From: Ochotona curzoniae
Lineage: Eukaryota; Chordata; Mammalia; Lagomorpha; Ochotonidae
Assembly (NCBI RefSeq): GCF_017591425.1
Contig: NW_024467106.1
Location: 27,270,501 to 27,334,500, forward strand
Reading direction: 5' to 3'
DNA: 64,000 nt
The notes below the pieces were generated by a model. The model was not told the DNA's origin and searched no databases. It saw nothing but the letters and a program-made list of their open reading frames with translations. The position numbers and the translations under genes were made by a program. Numbering within the stretch: the first letter of the stretch is position 1; every line of letters starts with the position of its first letter. Shown here piece by piece: positions 44,929 through 56,454 of this stretch.

Positions 44929-45612
44929 TGTCTTAGGCCATTGCATGTGGCTGTTACAGAGTCCCACAGATTGCACTGTTTATCATGAATGGAAACCTAT
45001 TTGGCTCACAGTTCTGGAGCCTGGGAAGTCCATCTGTGTTGGTGCATCATCACATGGAAAAGGCAGCAGTCACAGGATGAGGGGGTGGGGGCAGAGAGAA
45101 AGAAGCAGACCTAATTTTTTCCCAAGCTAACTAACCTGTTCTCCTGATAACATTAATCTATTCCTGAGGGAAGCCCTCAGATAAATTAATCACCCCTTAA
45201 AAGTTCTACTTGCCAGGGCCGGCACAATGGCTCAACTAGCTAATCCTCTGCATGCAAGTGCCAGCATCCCATATGCACACCAGTTCGAGTCCAACGGCTC
45301 CACTTCTGATCCAGCTCCTTGCAGGTACCTAGGAAATTATGGGAAAATAACTACAGTACTTGGAACCCTATGTTCATGTGGGAGACCCAGAAGAAGCTCC
45401 TGCTATTGTGGCCATCTGGGGAGCGAACCAGCAGATGGAAGTGTTTTCTCTCTATATTTCCTTCTTTCTGTAAATCGGCCTCTCCAATAATAGTAAATAA
45501 ATCATATATCCAAAAAAGCTGTTCACTTAAAAAAAAAAGTCCTACCTGCCACTATGCTGCATTAGAGAATAGCCTCAACACATGAACTTGGTGCCCCATG
45601 CCAGCCACAGCA
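44929..45612 (-). mobile_element. MaLR-type LTR (MST-like), antisense, split by a SINE
   Basis: Starts TGTCTTAGGCCATTGCATGT with GGCTGTTACAGAG, then ACCTATTTGGCTCACAGTTC, TCATCACATGGAAAAGGC, AACATTAATCTATTCCTGAG and AATTAATCACCCCTTAAAAG. After the SINE it resumes at CCACTATGCTGCATTAGAG and ends at AGCCACAGCA. This is the antisense order of an MST/THE1-class LTR. Solo: no internal retroviral sequence beside it. Confidence 0.75.
45215..45536 (+). mobile_element. C-SINE, sense, nested in MaLR LTR
   Basis: AGGGCCGGCACAATGGCTCA head, CCAGCATCCCATATGCACAC, GTTCGAGTCC (well-kept box B), TTCTGATCCAGCTCCTTGCA, GAGCGAACCAGCAGATGG and an AATAGTAAATAAATC tail. AAGTTCTACTTGCC (45201-45214) and AAGTCCTACCTGCC (45537-45550) flank it (12 of 14 match). 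Confidence 0.95.
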
Positions 45613-46629
45613 GATCCTACCCAGGAAGTGCCAAAGAGCACAGGCCAGGAATTAAGAGTTCCCAGGCAGATAAGGCCAGAGAAACTGGTTTTTGTGGGCA
45701 ACAAGTTCCTGAGTTTGCTAGTTTTAAACAAATAGCTAAGGTTCAAGTTGCTCTTACACTTTGTGAAATGCCTTTGATGTTCGAAAATGTTGGTGGTTCT
45801 CATTTTCAGTCATGAAGAACTTCCAGGAAGCTTTGGGTGGCTTCCAGGCGGGAAGCAGAACCATTGCGTGTATAGATTAGGACAGATACAAGGGTCAGGA
45901 GAGTAAAGATGCTGAGCTAGACTTGTTTATATTGGGGGATCTCACTGTGCAAGGGAGAAGGAGGGAGTAACCAAGGTGGAAAGAACAAGTCTCCAATTCC
46001 CCTTAAACTGATTGGTTTTCAAAGTCATCTAAGAAATGTTTCAACCTCTATCTTTCTTCCTCATGACTGCATAACCAAGGGGGAAGGAGCTAAGTGAAAA
46101 GAAAAATAAATCCAACTTTCTTTTCATCATCATAAAATGGCTTCCACCATCATGTCAAGAGAAAGAACTGCATTTGGCAGCATTGTGCTTTTCTGATGGG
46201 CTCTGCCAGCGGCCTCTTCCTAGAAAGGCTGCAGACAGATAGACTTGTCTGGGGATACTGCGTTGTGATGGCATCCAAACCGGCCATTAGGACTGATCCC
46301 ATCCGTTATTTCCACCACGTGGGCCAAGGCACCGAACTGAGCCATGTACACTGTGTCTGTGTGTGTGTGGAGGTGGGGGACTGCTGTTCTGCACTGGCAG
46401 TTCATTTTGACTGAAAATGAGTATGATCAAAGTGAAAAAGTATCCATCAAAGGCATTCCCTGAAGAACAAAGCAAGCCTGATGCATATCAAGCCACATAC
46501 ACATGGTTCATCCATGTCAGCTAATGGGCCCAGTCAAATTGTAGGACACCAAAGAAACACACTATTTACTGAGCATTTCTATTTACTGAGAGTGTGCTAT
46601 CCTAAAAGGAAAATCATAAGAAAGTTATA
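45613..46629. other. unique non-coding stretch
   Basis: No exon or repeat recognised. Short TG run near 46354-46367. Confidence 0.42.
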
Positions 46630-48460
46630 TTTATAATATTATCAAAGATTTTGGAAAGCACTTAGGAATAAATCTAACCAAGAAGGTGAAAGACCCCGAA
46701 AACTACATAGCATTCATGGAAAAAAAAAATTGAGAAGACTCAAATAAATGGGAAATTAATGGATTGTAAGATATGACATTAGTAAAATGTCCATGTTACC
46801 CAAAATGATCTACAGACTCAATGAAATTTCTTATCAAAAGCCCAGTGGTGCTTTTTACAATATAGAAAAGGCAGTGCTGAATGCACACGAAACTACAAAA
46901 CACCTTGAATAGCCAAAACAGTCTCAAGAAAGGTGACAAAAGCGAAAGGTAGCACATTTCCTGACTTCAATATATACTACAAAACTACAGTAATTAAGGC
47001 AGTATGGTGCCGACATAAAAGCAGACATATAGAACAGCAAATAGAATAGAGATCCCAGAAATAAATCCATACACAGTCTCTTTTGTAGCTGATTAATTGC
47101 ATCGTATTACTTTGAAAGGCAAAGCTGGGATTCAGAAATTCAATTTAGGTTTCCATTGTGGTTAGTAGAAAGCTAGCTACTTGTCTCATTGCCTATTGCC
47201 TGCGAGGGTGTGTATTGGTAGGAAGCCAGAATTGGGAGCAGAGCTGGGATTTGAACTTAGGCATTCTGATATGAGATGTAGGCACCCCAAGCCATGTGTT
47301 GGCTGCTAAGCCAAATGCCCACCCCCTTGACATTGTCTTTAACAAAGAATGTTGGGAAAACTGATTATGCACATGAAAAAAATGAAAACTTGTATCTTTC
47401 ACCTTACAGAAAAAAATAAACTTGGATATGGGTTGGAGATTTAAACACAGGGCTCAAGTCTCTAAAACTCCAGAAGAAAACATAGTAGGAAAACCTCATG
47501 GTATTGGCCTGGACAGTGATTTCTTGGCTATGATACTAAAAGCACAAGAAACAAAAGCAAAAATAGAAGGTGGTATTCTATCAAGCTTAAAATCTTCCGT
47601 GCAGAATGAGAAACAACCTACAGAATGGGAGAAAATGTTTGTAATATATATCTGACAGCAAGTTAATCTCCAAACTATATAAGGAATGCCCACAATTCAC
47701 TGGGGAAAAAATCCAAATAACTCAATTCAAAATGAACAAATGGCTCAAATAAATATTTCTTCAAAGAAGTTATGCACGTGACCAACAGGTACATGAAAAG
47801 ATGCCCAACATCACTGATCATCAAAGGAAAGGCAAATGAAAATCACATTGAGCTATCACCTCACACCAGTTAGGATGATTATTTTCAAACAAAAGATAGC
47901 AGGTGTTGGCAAGGATCTAGAGAAATTGGAACCCTTACACATTGTTGGTGGGAATATAAAATGGTGCAGCTGCTATGAAAAACAGTATGGAGGTTCCTTA
48001 AGAAACTAAAATAGAACAACCATATGATCCTGCCTTCCCACTTCTGGGTATATATCTGAAAGAACTGAAATGAAGATCTCAAGGTCATATTAGCACTCTT
48101 ACTTTCATTGAGGTATTATGCACAGCGGCCAAAACATGGGACAGTTTAACACCTATTGGCAGATGGATAGATGATAAAATGGGAGGTTATTTATATGTAT
48201 GTGCATTCATATAAAAAGTATACATATATGTGTATGTTTACATAATAGAATATTATTTAGCCTTTAAAAAGAATGAGACTCTGCCAAATGCAATAACATG
48301 GAATGAACCTAGAAGAATGCTGAGTCCTAGAAAGACAAAATACCATGCAGTTTCATTTCTGAGATACCTAAAGTAGTAAAAGTCATAGAAACTACACAAC
48401 TTGGTACCCCCAATCAGCAGTATTGTGCTGTACTCCTAAAGTTTATCCAGAGTTCTTATG
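46630..48460 (+). mobile_element. L1M ORF2 C-terminus and 3'UTR remnant
   Basis: At 46660-46695 a frame reads HLGINLTKKVKDP, the L1 ORF2 segment also seen at the window start. At 47422-47655 a 77-codon frame includes DFLAMILKAQETKAKI and KQPTEWEKM, typical of the ORF2 C-terminal region. 3' landmarks follow: TGAAAATCACATTGAGCTAT, TTGTTGGTGGGAATATAAAA, AATATTATTTAGCC. Stops and frameshifts throughout. An older SINE interrupts it at 47090-47330. Confidence 0.82.
47090..47330 (-). mobile_element. C-SINE, antisense, old, nested in L1M
   Basis: TACTTTGAAAGGCAAAGCTG, GTGTATTGGTAGGAAGCCAG, GCAGAGCTGGGATTTGAACT, GATATGAGATGTAGGCACCC and TGGCTGCTAAGCCAAATGCC: the antisense head of the rabbit-like subfamily. 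Missing much of the middle and the tail. Confidence 0.72.
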
Positions 48461-48662
48461 AAGTATTTTGATCATAATGATAAAATAGCTTTACAATGTC
48501 CCCTATCCCTGGGCCTTTTTTGGCCTGATTTATTAAGTGACCAGTCTGTGACCTTCAACTTGATATTAACTTTTTTCCCCACATTTTATTAGTATAGCTA
48601 ACTTAATATTAACTTAAAAACTTAATTCCAAAATGGCTCTGAGTGCTTTGAAAGGGCAATGT

Positions 48663-49007
48663 TGGCCCCGATGTGAGAGAGTAATGGTTAAAGTCCTCAC
48701 CTTGAACATGCCAGGATCCCATATGGGCACCGGTTCTAATCCTGGCAGCCCTGCTTCCCATCCAGCTCTCTGCTTGTGGCCTGGGAAAGCAGTTGAGGGT
48801 GGTCCAAAGCCTTGAGACCTGCACCCATGTGGGAGACCTGGAAGAGCTCCTGGCTCCTGGCTTCAGACTGGCTCAGCTCCAGCCGTTGCAGTCACTTGGG
48901 GAGTGAACCATCGGATGGAAGATCTTCCTCTCTCTGTCTCTCCTCCTCTCTGTAAATTTGCCTTTCCAATAAAAATAAATAAATCTTTGAAAAAAAGAAA
49001 AGAAAAG
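48663..49007 (+). mobile_element. C-SINE, sense, young, with target-site duplication
   Basis: TGGCCCCGATGTGAGAGAGT head, CATATGGGCACCGGTTCTAA with box B-like GGTTCTAATCC, AGCTCCTGGCTCCTGGCTTC, TCTCTCTGTCTCTCCTCCTC, AAATAAATAAATCTTTGAAA and an (AAAG)n tail. AAAGGGCAATGT (48651-48662) and AAAGAGCAATGT (49008-49019) flank it. Confidence 0.94.
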
Positions 49008-49019
49008 AAAGAGCAATGT

Positions 49020-49304
49020 CCCAAAAATGTTTGAAGTACTTAACATGAATTCAACGGAGCAAAATTTCCTTCTTTGTCTTTAATATTTGACTTCCAATTA
49101 AACTAACACTTGTAAAAGCATGCATAAACACATACACGCTTTATCCATGATCTCGGAACCTAGAAAGTATCTTTCTTAATTTCTTGACATACTTCCATTA
49201 AGGAGTTGTCATGTTCGTTTTGTTTTCTGGTTTGTTTGTTTTCATACCCAAGTGCATATTGTATATGCAGGTTTGAGTCTGACTTCTAATAGATTGTTTT
49301 CATT
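49020..49304. other. unique non-coding stretch
   Basis: Nothing recognised. Confidence 0.4.
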
Positions 49305-49440
49305 AACTCAACCAGCAAACATATTTTGATGACTTGGTCTGCATGACACGCTATACTAGGCATTAGGGAACCAAAGATGAGAGATGCAATACCAACTTAG
49401 AAGAGCTCATAGACTAAACAGAAAACTAGATAAGTAACTG
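49305..49440 (+). mobile_element. L2-like fragment
   Basis: CAACCAGCAAACATATTTTG, ACTAGGCATTAGGGAACC and AGAAGAGCTCATAGACTAAA parallel the L2 block described for 14555. Confidence 0.5.
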
Positions 49441-49869
49441 AGTGTAGTTTGGGAGGGAAGGCATGGGTGTTGACTTCCTGGTGGTTAGCATGACCACAAT
49501 CTTTCAGGCCAGCAGGGCAGTTCATAGTCACTTCATTTAAAGCCAAGTGTGGACAAGTAAGGCCAACAGGATGTGATTAGATGTAGTAGGTTTCACCTCT
49601 TCTGAATTGCTTCCCTATTTCTCTAGCCCTTCACTGGAAAGTGATGGTGGGAGCAGGAGCCTTAGACCACCTTAAATGGAAACTACATATTGAGGATAGT
49701 AACAGAACAGAAGGAACCAGAATTTTTAAATAGACCTGGGATACTTCAACTTAGATTTCTGTACAGCACAAAGAAGTCATCTTGCTGATTGAAAAGCTAC
49801 CCTTAAATGTTTTTTTAAAAGAACCATTGAATCCCAGTTCTAATACAGATTACAACAAAATGCCTTGAG

Positions 49870-50460
49870 AAGTAGACAGAGGTCAGAGATAGGTCAGAGG
49901 AACCTATAAGAAATCCTTGGATGTTTGAACCTAATCCTACAAACATTCAGAAATGTAAAACCGGAGCATAACACGATCTGGTTTGAACTGTGGTAAAATA
50001 ATGCAGGCTGTTGCATGAAGAATAGATTGAAGCAGGCCAGAATAGAGGCAAGGAGACCAGTTAGAGAGCTCTTGCAGGCACCAAGATAAGCAAAGTTCAT
50101 AGAGCAACCAGGGTATTTGAAACTGGAAGTCCTAAATGAGAACCAGCAGGGTCAGTGTCATTGGATGTGGCAGTGAAAGAAGGAAAAAGTAAAATATGCC
50201 TCCTGCTTGCTCATATTCACTAATAGAGGCACAACACAAGAACATTGTAATCGACTTTGATCATAGTCAAGGTCATGAGTTGACCTTAGGAATAAAGAGT
50301 GCATACTCCGACTTGTTCAGTTTTAATACTGTTGGGACAATTAGATGAAAGGGTTTTTTGTTTGTTTGAAACTGGGAGAACACTCTGGCAATGTCTGGGC
50401 TAAAGTTGTACATTTGAAAGTCATCAACATAAATACAATATCCAAAGTTGTATCATCAAA
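49870..50460 (+). mobile_element. ancient L2-like interspersed repeat
   Basis: ATAACACGATCTGGTTTGAA, ATGAAGAATAGATTGAAGC, AAGGAGACCAGTTAGAGAGC and, further on, GTACATTTGAAAGTCATCAA with AACATAAATA. These follow in order the next segment of the same family as 24345-24830. Confidence 0.45.
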
Positions 50461-51511
50461 CTAAACTATCCAGGAGACAGAGAGCTAGAAAAACAAGGGA
50501 TCCATGGGCAGAGCTAATAGCTAGCTGGAAGGCAGAGACAGAGGAAACTACCTACCTCAGGGAGCCAGGGAAGTGCATGTCACCCAGCCCAAGGGAAGGG
50601 GATGGTGTAGCTGAGCACAGAGACCTGCTATATCCAGTGTTGCAGAGCCAATTAAGCCAGACGCACTAAGCATGGCCTTCTGTAGCTCAGTGTTTATCCA
50701 ATACATGTTGGAGTGAATTGCTAATTGGTAAATCACTAAATTGATGCTGTTATTTTTAATTTAATTATTCGTTCTGTTTTGGGTTTTGTTAGAAACAGCA
50801 CCTCTAAATTGTGTTAGCTGAGACAAAGTGGGAAACCCAGCTTATATGAACTCTCGTTTCTTTTACTAAATAATGAATTTAAAACGTATTTCTTTTTAAA
50901 GACAATAAAGGTACTTTGAAATCATTAAAGAAATCTTGACAAACAGGGGCAAGAATAAAAGAAGAAAATAGAAGTTACTGCAGGCATGGTAGAGGGGGAG
51001 CTGGTGGCTGTTGTACTTTGGTCATAGTCATGCTCCATGGAAGCTACCTCCAGAGAACAGAACGAACGAGGGTGACTTCAGGTTGAAAGCCAACCACTCT
51101 TTCCCTTTGGTAAGTTGGTAATACCTCTGATGAACTGATGGGAGCCAAGAGCTTTTTTCCCTGAAAAATATCCAGAGGAAGGATTTGCTCAGACAGTTGT
51201 CTAGAAAGTCCAGCCAGGACTTCCAAGCTCAACAGGAGCTGTTACTTCTTGGGGCCTTTTACCTCCTCTCTTTTATCCAGAATTGTTTCTGAATACCATC
51301 AACTGTCATCCAGGGTTTCTAATAATCTGGGTCTTTTCTTCCATTTCTAGAACAGCCCATAAAGACTCTACATTTACTCTGGGCCCCAAACATTTGCTCA
51401 TGGACAACCACCACTGGCCTTACCAGTGAGATTTGGTTTCAAACCAAAGGACATCTATAAGGAGTTGATTATGGAAGTTGCCAATGACTATAAGTTAATC
51501 TACACTAATCT
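50461..51511. other. unique non-coding stretch
   Basis: No repeat or exon recognised in 1 kb. Frames up to 73 codons. Confidence 0.42.
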
Positions 51512-51529
51512 TATTTTTTTAATTGAAAG

Positions 51530-51577
<48 letters not shown>

Positions 51578-51818
51578 AGATAGACAGCAAGAGTGAGAGA
51601 GAGATCTTTCATCAACATGGGACTGGGCTAGGCCAATGCCTGGAGCTTCAACTGGGTATCCCACGTGAGTGGGAGGCCCCAAGCATTTGGATCATCCTCT
51701 GCTGCCTCTCAGCTGCGTTAAGAGGGAATTGGATCAGACGTGGAGCAGCTGAGACTTGAACCCTGGGATGCTGGCACAGTAGGTAATGGCTTAACCCATG
51801 GAACCATAGTGCTGACCA
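51512..51818 (-). mobile_element. C-SINE, antisense, carrying a TG microsatellite
   Basis: TTATTTTTTTAATTGAAAGA, then (TG)n, AGAGAGAGATCTTTCATC, GGGTATCCCACGTGAGTGGG, GGATCAGACGTGGAGCAGCT and ACTTGAACCCTGGGATGCTG, ending TAGTGCTGACC. Older subfamily. Confidence 0.88.
51532..51574. repeat. (TG)n microsatellite inside a SINE
   Basis: 43 uninterrupted TG bases that replace the SINE segment normally reading ACAGAGAGG... Confidence 0.97.
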
Positions 51819-51988
51819 TTCACAGTCATTCTTTCTTGGAGGGGAAAAATCAGTAGGCTTGAATGGAATATCTAGATTTAAGATTTTCTCCACTTCTTTA
51901 CAACACGATCTTGAGTAACATACTCCACCACTGATGCTTCACTTACTTGTTTGTCAAAAAGGACTAATAATCTTTGCCTAGTCTTTCT

Positions 51989-52235
51989 TAGGGTATAAAG
52001 CCAATATGGGCACTAGTTCATGTCCCCACTGCTCCATTTCCCATCCATTTCCCTGACTGTGGGAAAGCAGTAGAAGATGACTGAAAGCCTTGGGACCCTA
52101 CACCCACCTGGGGGACCTGGAATAAGCTCGTGGCTTAGGATCGACTCAGCTCAGCTATTGTGGCCACTTGAGGAATGAACCAGAAGATGGAAGGTTTTTC
52201 TTCGTTTCTCTCTGTAAATCTGCCTTTCCATTAAA
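51989..52235 (+). mobile_element. C-SINE, sense, 5'-truncated
   Basis: Begins in the body at CAATATGGGCACTAGTTCATG, with CATTTCCCATCCATTTCCCT, GTGGGAAAGCAGTAGAAGAT, GAACCAGAAGATGGAAGG and TCTGCCTTTCCATTAAAAG. The tRNA-like head is missing. Confidence 0.88.
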
Positions 52236-52869
52236 AGTTTTAAAAGCTCTTTTAAAAAGCTTGATAGAAGTGGAGGGCCTTCATAAAATTTAAAATAGGA
52301 CACAAATAGAGTGTTGGAACATGATAATTAAGATACCTATTTTTTTTAATGTACTAAGTATTAGTCATTGCAATGAGTGCTTTTCCTTATGCTGCTGCAT
52401 TTTACAGCAACTTTATGGGGTGTTTACCCATTATTTTACCTATAAAAAACGTGTTTAACCTCCCATGAAGTCCCTGCCAGACCTCTGGCCCTTAGCATTG
52501 CCTGTTATCCACTTTGGATTCACTACACTGAATTGCAGTATTTGAGAATTGGTACCATCCTGATTAGACATTTATTGGCCAGATTCCTTGTCTGTCAACA
52601 TGCCAGCTGATAGGCTCACAGGCAGAAACCCCTAGCCCAAGGGACTGTCTGGTCTGAGCTGTAAGCCATCCTGTTAGTGACTGGCTGGCCCCACAGCCAA
52701 GCCCGGAAGGCGGAGGGGAGGGTTGGGGGGATCGCCAGATGACAGAAAGGAGACAGCGAGTCTGCACAGGGCCAAGAGAGCCTTCATCTCCAGCTCTGGT
52801 TTTATTTATGCATCATTTGGACTCCAATGACTTCCCAAAATAATTTGACATGGCTAATGGCTTAGGTTT

Positions 52870-53095
52870 GTCTAGTGTTGCAGCTTGCAGAGCACAGCGA
52901 TTTCATGATGTGATTTGAATCACAGAAACGTCTCTGGAGGTAGGGGGCATAATTTCCATTTTACAGATGAAGAACACTGAGGAAGAGACAGCCAAGACAA
53001 TTTACCTGAGGTTATATGGCGCCTAGGGGCTGAGGCATGAATTCAAGACTTCTGACTCCAAAGCCACATATTTCTTCTTTACCATGCCGCTATTT
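52870..53095 (-). mobile_element. MIR SINE, antisense
   Basis: AATTTCCATTTTACAGATGA, AGAACACTGAGGAAGAGAC, TTTACCTGAGGTTATATGGC, ATGAATTCAAGACTTCTG and CTTTACCATGCCGCTATTTC: nearly full antisense MIR. A second worn piece may lie at 52360-52450 (TTACAGCAACTTTATGGGG). Confidence 0.8.
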
Positions 53096-54989
53096 CTAGT
53101 GAAGGAGTCATTGGAGGTGCAGGAGGAGGAGAAAGGTGAGCATTTGCAAAGGTGTGGAAAGGTCCTGCCAAGCCTGAAGAGGCCAACACCAAAGTGGGAT
53201 GTGGCACCTGTCTGGGACGTTGAGCCCTAATGAACTGTCACTATACTATGCCCTGTTTCCCCAGGTGTCTGAAGGCCATTGAGCGGACCTTTCCTTGAGC
53301 AAACATCACCTAGGCAGTTTGTTTGTTAGCTGGCCTGGGAAACCTGGCCAGTTTAGAGGACAACTTCTCTAATGTCTTTTTGGAGGTGGGAGCCTCAAGG
53401 GCCATCCAAGAATCCCCAAAGGGCTTCTCCCCCATCCCCACCCCTCACTGATTTTGTGTTGCTCTGCATGTACTTTCAACTGCCTTGCCTTCCCTTCCTA
53501 CCTAATTGGGTGTGTAGCCAAGACGTTTTGCCCAAATTACATTCATGGGGGGGTAGAACAGCCTCAGAAATTTCTAGTTTAAATCCTTTATTTGTAGCAG
53601 ATAGAAAAACTGATGTCGGAGAGCTGAGAGCACATGTTTCCCGTGTGACCCTTCTAGGATATGTTTGACAGTGTTCATGCCAGATCCCCTGGGCTGCAAT
53701 CCCAATCCCTCGGCCTTGGCCTTGGTGTGAATGGTACCCTCTCCAGATCTCTAATGGACCATTTCCTCAGCTCCAGCCAGGCCATCTTGACGTGAGCTGA
53801 TGACCAGGCTGGCACCTCTCCTTGCAGACCCAATCTCTAGAGGCAAGGGTCCATTCTAGCTGTTGCCAAACTCCCAGCTCAGAAAAGTCAGATGCCTTTG
53901 ACCTATCTCATCACTGGAGCCAGGAATGAGATCAGCTTTGTCAAGTTCCAACTAAGGGATGGGAAATCCCTCCCCCTCATCCTTCAACTCACTTAGCATT
54001 TGAGGAAGGTGTAGGGGCTTTACCATAAGCAATAGCCTGAAATTCTGTCAGCAATGTATCACAATGTTTTTGAATGAGGCTGTGTGATCTGCTGCTATTT
54101 CTCTCTGCTTTTTGATGGATCAGAAGAAGTCCACGCTGAGGTCAAATACACTTCAATTCTTTTAAGTGTAAGAGACCACAGGCAAGAAACAGTAATCATA
54201 CATTGCATAGAAAGGTAGCAAGTTTATTTACACCAGCACTTGAAAACTAAGAAAATTAGCTATAATGAGATATAGCTAGAAAATGGGTTATTATTGCTGG
54301 CTATAATCTCTCAATAGGTGAAATTGCTCCCAGGTACTAACAAAATGTCGGAAAAAAGAAACAAATTATATTGTTAAGGGGCTTTTTATTTTGGGGGGGC
54401 AAGCCTTCTTTACATTTGTAGCTAGTGTTTAAATTTGTGAAATCTGAAAAAATAATGGTCATTTAAAAGAGTTTAAAGGCTACACAAATTTACTAAGTGC
54501 TGCACTGTGTTCCCAACACTGTGCTGTGTTTTGGGTCCATGGTTAGGAAGGTAACTATAGGAAGATACACGTTAAAGAAAGAAGATTCAGAGAGAGGGGC
54601 CCAGAAGCCACCCCACCCTACCCCACCAGGATGCTGGAGACAGGGTTTTGGAGTCTGGTGTCAGGACAGGGCACAGTGCCAGTCAAAGGCATTGCCAAGT
54701 AGGAGAATTACCTGTGCAAGGAGCAGTCTGGATCATACAGGGCTGAAAGTGTGAAGTGAGAGGAAAGAGTGTTGCCTAGGAATAAGACAGGGAGACAAGC
54801 AGGGTTCAGATGATGGCACAGAGGGCATGTCCAACCAGATATGTTTTCTTACACCCTGAAGAGATCGCTTTGGTGGATGAAGATACTATCTTTGCAACTA
54901 AAAGTTGGTGAATTGAGAAAATAGCAATCATTTTACATATACTTGCTCTTATTGCCATTCTAGATATCAGGATCTCAAAACAGTAAAGC
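53096..54989. other. long non-coding stretch
   Basis: 1.9 kb without a recognised exon. 54490-54740 has L2-like wording (AAGTGCTGCACTGTGTTCCC, ATTGCCAAGTAGGAGAATTA). Frames up to 98 codons lack domains. Confidence 0.42.
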
Positions 54990-55270
54990 AGTTATTTTCA
55001 ATTTATTTTTAATTTTATATACAACAAAATTTTACATCTTTATGATGTACAGTCTCATATTTGTGACAGGTCTATAGAGGCATGTACCCACCTTCACATT
55101 CTTGACCCAGAATAGCTTCATTTTGTCTACTCAAATTGCTCTTTTGTAGCCAATCCTGGCTCCCACCACTAAACCTTATTCCTTTCGTTCTCTCTGTTTC
55201 TCATTTGCCCCTTCCAGAATGTCATATAAATGGAGCCATACACTATGTGTACAGGGCATGTTTTGAACAA
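54990..55270 (-). mobile_element. L1M 3' fragment, antisense
   Basis: TTTAATTTTATATACAACAA, CCAGAATGTCATATAAATGG, AGCCATACACTATGTG. This is the antisense of an L1M 3'UTR in which 'ATGGAATCATACAGTATGTAG' is the hallmark. Confidence 0.55.
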
Positions 55271-56080
55271 GGAAAAATTAATGTCTTAATTTGCATCTTT
55301 TTCAAGTCCAGAGATTGGAATGCCTTAATAAAGTGGCAGGAGAAGAACTTCTTGGGATGGAAGAAGAGAGACTATAGAAAACATAGCTTTCCCATCTTTC
55401 CCAGATCGTTGACAAATAGGCTGAACAAGAAAAGACCCAGAGTTGGAGTGCCTTGCTAGCCATTCTTTGTAGATGGCCTTCATCATTAGCAGTTCCTACT
55501 TGGTGGATGCCCGAGTTATATCTGCAACTATTTCCCACAGACTCCTCGAATTGATTCTTCCCTCTGTGGTTCCATAGGCATGCTGCAGAAATGTGGGCAA
55601 ATGCTCTACCACATGTCACCTGCACCCCTTTAGGGAGCTTGCTGATCTGTACTTTCATCAAAAAAGAGGGAATAAAGATAGCTTGGTTGAATTGTGTGAG
55701 GACATCTGTGGCAGTCTCGGGATCTTCACTTTCTAGGCCATGCCCAGCAAAAGGAAATTCCAAGTTTGGCTCATGGCATCCTGATGAAGTCCAACCTGTG
55801 ACCAGAAGGCTGCAAGGAGATGTGGATAAGCCCAGGGTACTGTGTACCAAGGGGCCCAAGGCAGCATGTGATTGAGGAATATTACCAGGTATCAGCCTCC
55901 GAGGGTGCAGGGGATACTAGCAAGATTGGGAAGGAAAGATTTCATCCAAGAGCTGAACTGCAGGAAACAAAAATGGAGATTTAAGGAAGACTTCTTGAGC
56001 AGTTTTCCTGTAATTATTATTCCTTTTTTATCAATATTTATTAGCAAGTTAAAATTGATGAGACAAAAATCAACCCTGGA
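55271..56080. other. unidentified block with a 185-codon minus frame
   Basis: The minus frame 55302-55859 is the second or third longest in the window. It has no domain I recognise, no signal peptide and no transmembrane segment. In another minus frame, 55402-55455 reads QGTPTLGLFLFSLFVNDL, close to the 'QGS.LGP.LF.LFVNDL' motif of CR1/L2-class reverse transcriptases, preceded directly by a stop. Possibly a very old retroelement or pseudogene remnant, or chance. Not called as a gene. Confidence 0.2.
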
Positions 56081-56097
56081 TGATTTTTGTGGTTTTT

Positions 56098-56423
56098 TTA
56101 AAGATTTATTTATTTATTGGAAAGTCAGATATACAGAGAAGAGGAGAGACAGAAAGGAAGATCTTCCGTCCGATGATTCACTCCCCAAGTGAGTGCAACT
56201 GCCGATGCTATGTCGATCCAGAGCCAGGATCCAGGAACTTCTTCCAGGCATCCCACACGGGTGCAGGGTCCCAAAGCTTTGGGCCGTCCTCTACTGCTTT
56301 CCCAGGCCACAAGCAGGGAGCTGGATGGGAAGTGGAGCTGCTGGGATTAGAACCGGTGCCCATATGGGATCCCGGGCGCGTTCAAGGCGAGGACTTTAGG
56401 TGCTAGACCATGCCGCCAGGCCC
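56098..56423 (-). mobile_element. young C-SINE, antisense, with target-site duplication
   Basis: AAAGATTTATTTATTTATTGG tail end, GATCTTCCGTCCGATGATTC, GGGCCGTCCTCTACTGC, GGATTAGAACC (56344-56354, box B complement), GGGATCCCGGGCGCGTTCAAG and TGCCGCCAGGCCC. TGATTTTTGTG precedes (56081-56091) and follows (56424-56434). Differs from the 18439/31462 subfamily (CACAAGCAGGGAGCTGGATG here). Confidence 0.96.
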
Positions 56424-56454
56424 TGATTTTTGTGTTTTTTAAAAGATTAGAAAC

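Noticed and set aside
47422..47655. 77-codon frame with a protein-like appearance
   Set aside because: It is the broken C-terminal part of L1 ORF2, annotated within the L1M remnant.
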